Below are positions 62,415 to 64,000 of a DNA stretch of 64,000 nucleotides, one piece after another. The translations under genes were made by a program, and so were the position numbers. How positions within the stretch are numbered: position 1 is the first letter of the stretch; each line of letters begins with the position of its first letter. This DNA is from Methanosphaera sp. (lineage in GTDB: Archaea; Methanobacteriota; Methanobacteria; Methanobacteriales; Methanobacteriaceae), in the NCBI RefSeq assembly GCF_022768985.1, contig NZ_JALEKL010000009.1:364474-428473 (forward strand), read 5' to 3'. The notes below the pieces were generated by a model. It saw only the letters and a list, made by a program, of their open reading frames with translations, had not been told where the DNA came from and searched no databases.

Positions 62415-63398
62415 ATATCCATCTCCATTTTGAAAAGAATAGCTTTATTTTTTTTAGTAGTTTACACACTATTTGCTACTAAAGGGTTTTCTTTTCTAAA
62501 TAATAATTTACATCGTTATCAATTGTAGATAAGTTGTTAATTTTTAGGGGATTCATAAAATAAAATTCTAAATCAAAACAAGGGTATTTTTAATTGCATC
62601 TATGTGTAATTTAAAGAAAACTAGATTTATTTCTATTAATATTGTGATGGTATAATTAATAAAAATATAACATCTACATTAAATTCCACTATAAATGACT
62701 ATCATATGTTCATATTCACATTAGATATTGGTAAAAAAAGTAATTAAATTATTTAATTATTAAGAAATCTTGAAATTCTCCGGATATGATGCAATTAATG
62801 AAACATAAAGTCCCCACATCATCATTCGAAATAATTAGTAAAAAAAATAATAATAACAATTCCAACAATTTCTTTTTTTGTAGAAATATTTCTAAATTTA
62901 TAAATAACCCATCACTTAATCTAATATGAATAAAAAAATAATTTAACTCCACATTTTATGCACTTAAATTAATACATAAAAGCTGAGAAAAGAATCCTTT
63001 GTTATGATATTAGATATTATTATACAAATTTATCATTAAACAAATATCCACCAATCATTTTAAGAAGTAACTCTTTTTACTTTATCTTAAATACTTTCTT
63101 AAAATAATTTATATTTCATAATTAATTTTAGAATAAAATATTTGATTCTATTTAAAACAGCGATAAATAGAATTTCAAATCTTTAAAGGAAACATGATTT
63201 AAAAAAAATTAAATTCTATAAATTAATACGTATATCATATATTTTTTATTCATTATATAAAAACATTAGGTTTTTTTTTAATAAATAAAATCTAGAAAAA
63301 AATAGCTAAATAAAACACAATATTACACATCATGAATTTTTAATATAATATTAAATAAAATTGATTTTAAAAAAAATAAATTGTTAGAAAAATCACAT
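62415..63398. other. 984-bp gap between rpoH and rpoB2
   Basis: It separates two genes that are normally adjacent. It is A/T-rich with no convincing gene. One 67-codon frame at 62749-62952 (minus) has a Leu-rich stretch but its GTG start overlaps the only GGAG. The sequence just upstream of rpoB2 must hold its promoter. Confidence 0.55.
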
Positions 63399-63632
63399 TT
63401 ATTCTCTAACAATTCTGTATGAAACAAAAATACCTGCTGTCATACTTTTTCTTGTAATTTTTATAAGATCTCCTACTTTAGCATCAATTGCTTTTACTAC
63501 AGGATCATCTGGTAAAATTTTAGGTACTTGATCTGGTCTTACATCTTGTTCTTCAAAAACTTTCTGTGCTTCTTCTTCTGATAAAATTGTATGTTCAGGC
63601 ACTAAATCGTGTTGTAAAATATCAACTTTCAA
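63399..63632 (-). CDS. rpoH: RNA polymerase subunit H
   Basis: A 77-aa subunit (eukaryal Rpb5 C-terminal homologue). The whole family core is present: DILQHDLVPEHTILSEEEAQKV, QVPKILPDDPVVKAI, GDLIKITRKS, and the ending SYRIVRE. It starts with TTG, seven bases after GGAGGATAT. It is upstream of rpoB2 on the same strand but separated by an unusually long gap. Confidence 0.95.
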   Translation of the reverse strand: MKVDILQHDLVPEHTILSEEEAQKVFEEQDVRPDQVPKILPDDPVVKAIDAKVGDLIKITRKSMTAGIFVSYRIVRE

Positions 63633-63859
63633 AATATATCCTCCAAATAAAACTCTATATTAATTACATGATTATTTGATAAAATTCAAAAATAATTAAA
63701 AAAACATTAAATTATCAACAATATTAATAGATCTAGAATTTATGATATAAATAAATTTAACATAAAAACATAGAAAATTTCTGAAAAAAATAATTATTAA
63801 CAAAAAATAAATCTAAAATAATTATGTATCAAAATAAAATGCTGTAAAAATAATTTAAG

Positions 63860-63933
63860 CGGGCCCGACGGGAGTTGAACCCGCGACCGCCTGGTTAAAA
63901 GCCAGGCGCTCTCCCAGACTGAGCTACGAGCCC
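63860..63933 (-). tRNA. tRNA-Lys (UUU)
   Basis: Acceptor GGGCTCG / CGGGCCC, D-arm TAGCTCAGTCTGGGAGAGC, anticodon stem CCTGG / CCAGG with loop CTTTTAA (anticodon TTT), T-arm CGGG-TTCAACT-CCCG, discriminator G. CCA is not encoded. Confidence 0.95.
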
Positions 63934-63950
63934 TAAAATAAAAGTGCAAG

Positions 63951-64000
63951 CGCCTTGGCCGGGATTTGAACCCGAGTCGCAGGCTCGACAGGCCTGCATG
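63951..64000 (-). tRNA. tRNA-Asp (GUC), cut by the window end
   Basis: The 3' half is present: anticodon stem CAGGC / GCCTG with loop CTGTCGA (anticodon GTC), T-loop TTCAAAT and acceptor strand CCAAGGC with discriminator G. The 5' part lies beyond the window. It is 17 bp from tRNA-Lys in the same orientation. Confidence 0.9.

Noticed and set aside
62749..62952. 67-codon frame with a Leu-rich segment between rpoH and rpoB2 (minus)
   Set aside because: The only Shine-Dalgarno-like GGAG overlaps its GTG start, composition equals the spacer, and it resembles no family I know.

Overview
The window comes from a very AT-rich methanogenic archaeon of the order Methanobacteriales and looks most like a Methanosphaera. 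The lineage call rests on archaeal information genes (split RNA polymerase A'/A'' and B'/B'', Top6A/B, TFB, aIF1A, aIF5A, aRF1, EF-1alpha, DnaG, Gar1), a Mur-ligase-like coenzyme F430 gene, large adhesin-like proteins with beta-helix or Ig-like repeats, and strong GGAGGTGAT-type ribosome sites. The species is inferred, not proven.

Layout. 0.2-10.5 kb is metabolic: a gamma-carbonic anhydrase, hisC, pyruvoyl arginine decarboxylase, a bacterial-type Lon protease, an inositol-phosphatase/NAD-kinase pair, then cfbE, hemC and a Gfo/Idh/MocA oxidoreductase. 10.6-16.9 kb holds a PyrE-like regulator, the aIF1A - Rio1 - KH-protein group (ribosome biogenesis) and the topoisomerase VI genes. 17-28 kb has two DUF5518-like membrane proteins, GAPDH, an ornithine-cyclodeaminase-type enzyme, a Na/Ca exchanger and two convergent surface proteins. 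28-44 kb has a ferredoxin-like aldo/keto reductase, aIF5A, a BioY biotin transporter, XerA, DnaG, Gar1 - TFB, aRF1, UMP kinase and small proteins. 41.8-48.3 kb is a Dpp/Nik-type ABC importer with three copies of one regulatory element. 48.4-63.6 kb is the minus-strand transcription/translation cluster rpoH - B'' - B' - A' - A'' - L30e - NusA-like - S12 - S7 - EF-2 - EF-1alpha - S10 - tRNA-Ser. tRNA-Lys and a cut-off tRNA-Asp close the window.

Three points stand out. (1) The TFB reading frame continues upstream through about 200 codons with five RGPGRP AT-hook cores and an acidic linker, giving an HMGA-like TFB; this frame has no ATG/GTG/TTG before residue ~214 and overlaps gar1. (2) Two membrane or secreted proteins (17.06 kb and 21.73 kb) can only reach their evident N-termini from an ATT codon placed 5-6 nt after a strong Shine-Dalgarno. 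(3) A 177-bp element occurs three times around the ABC importer, with five GTAATAC-like boxes at identical, helically phased offsets and a TATA box, suggesting a dedicated repressor.
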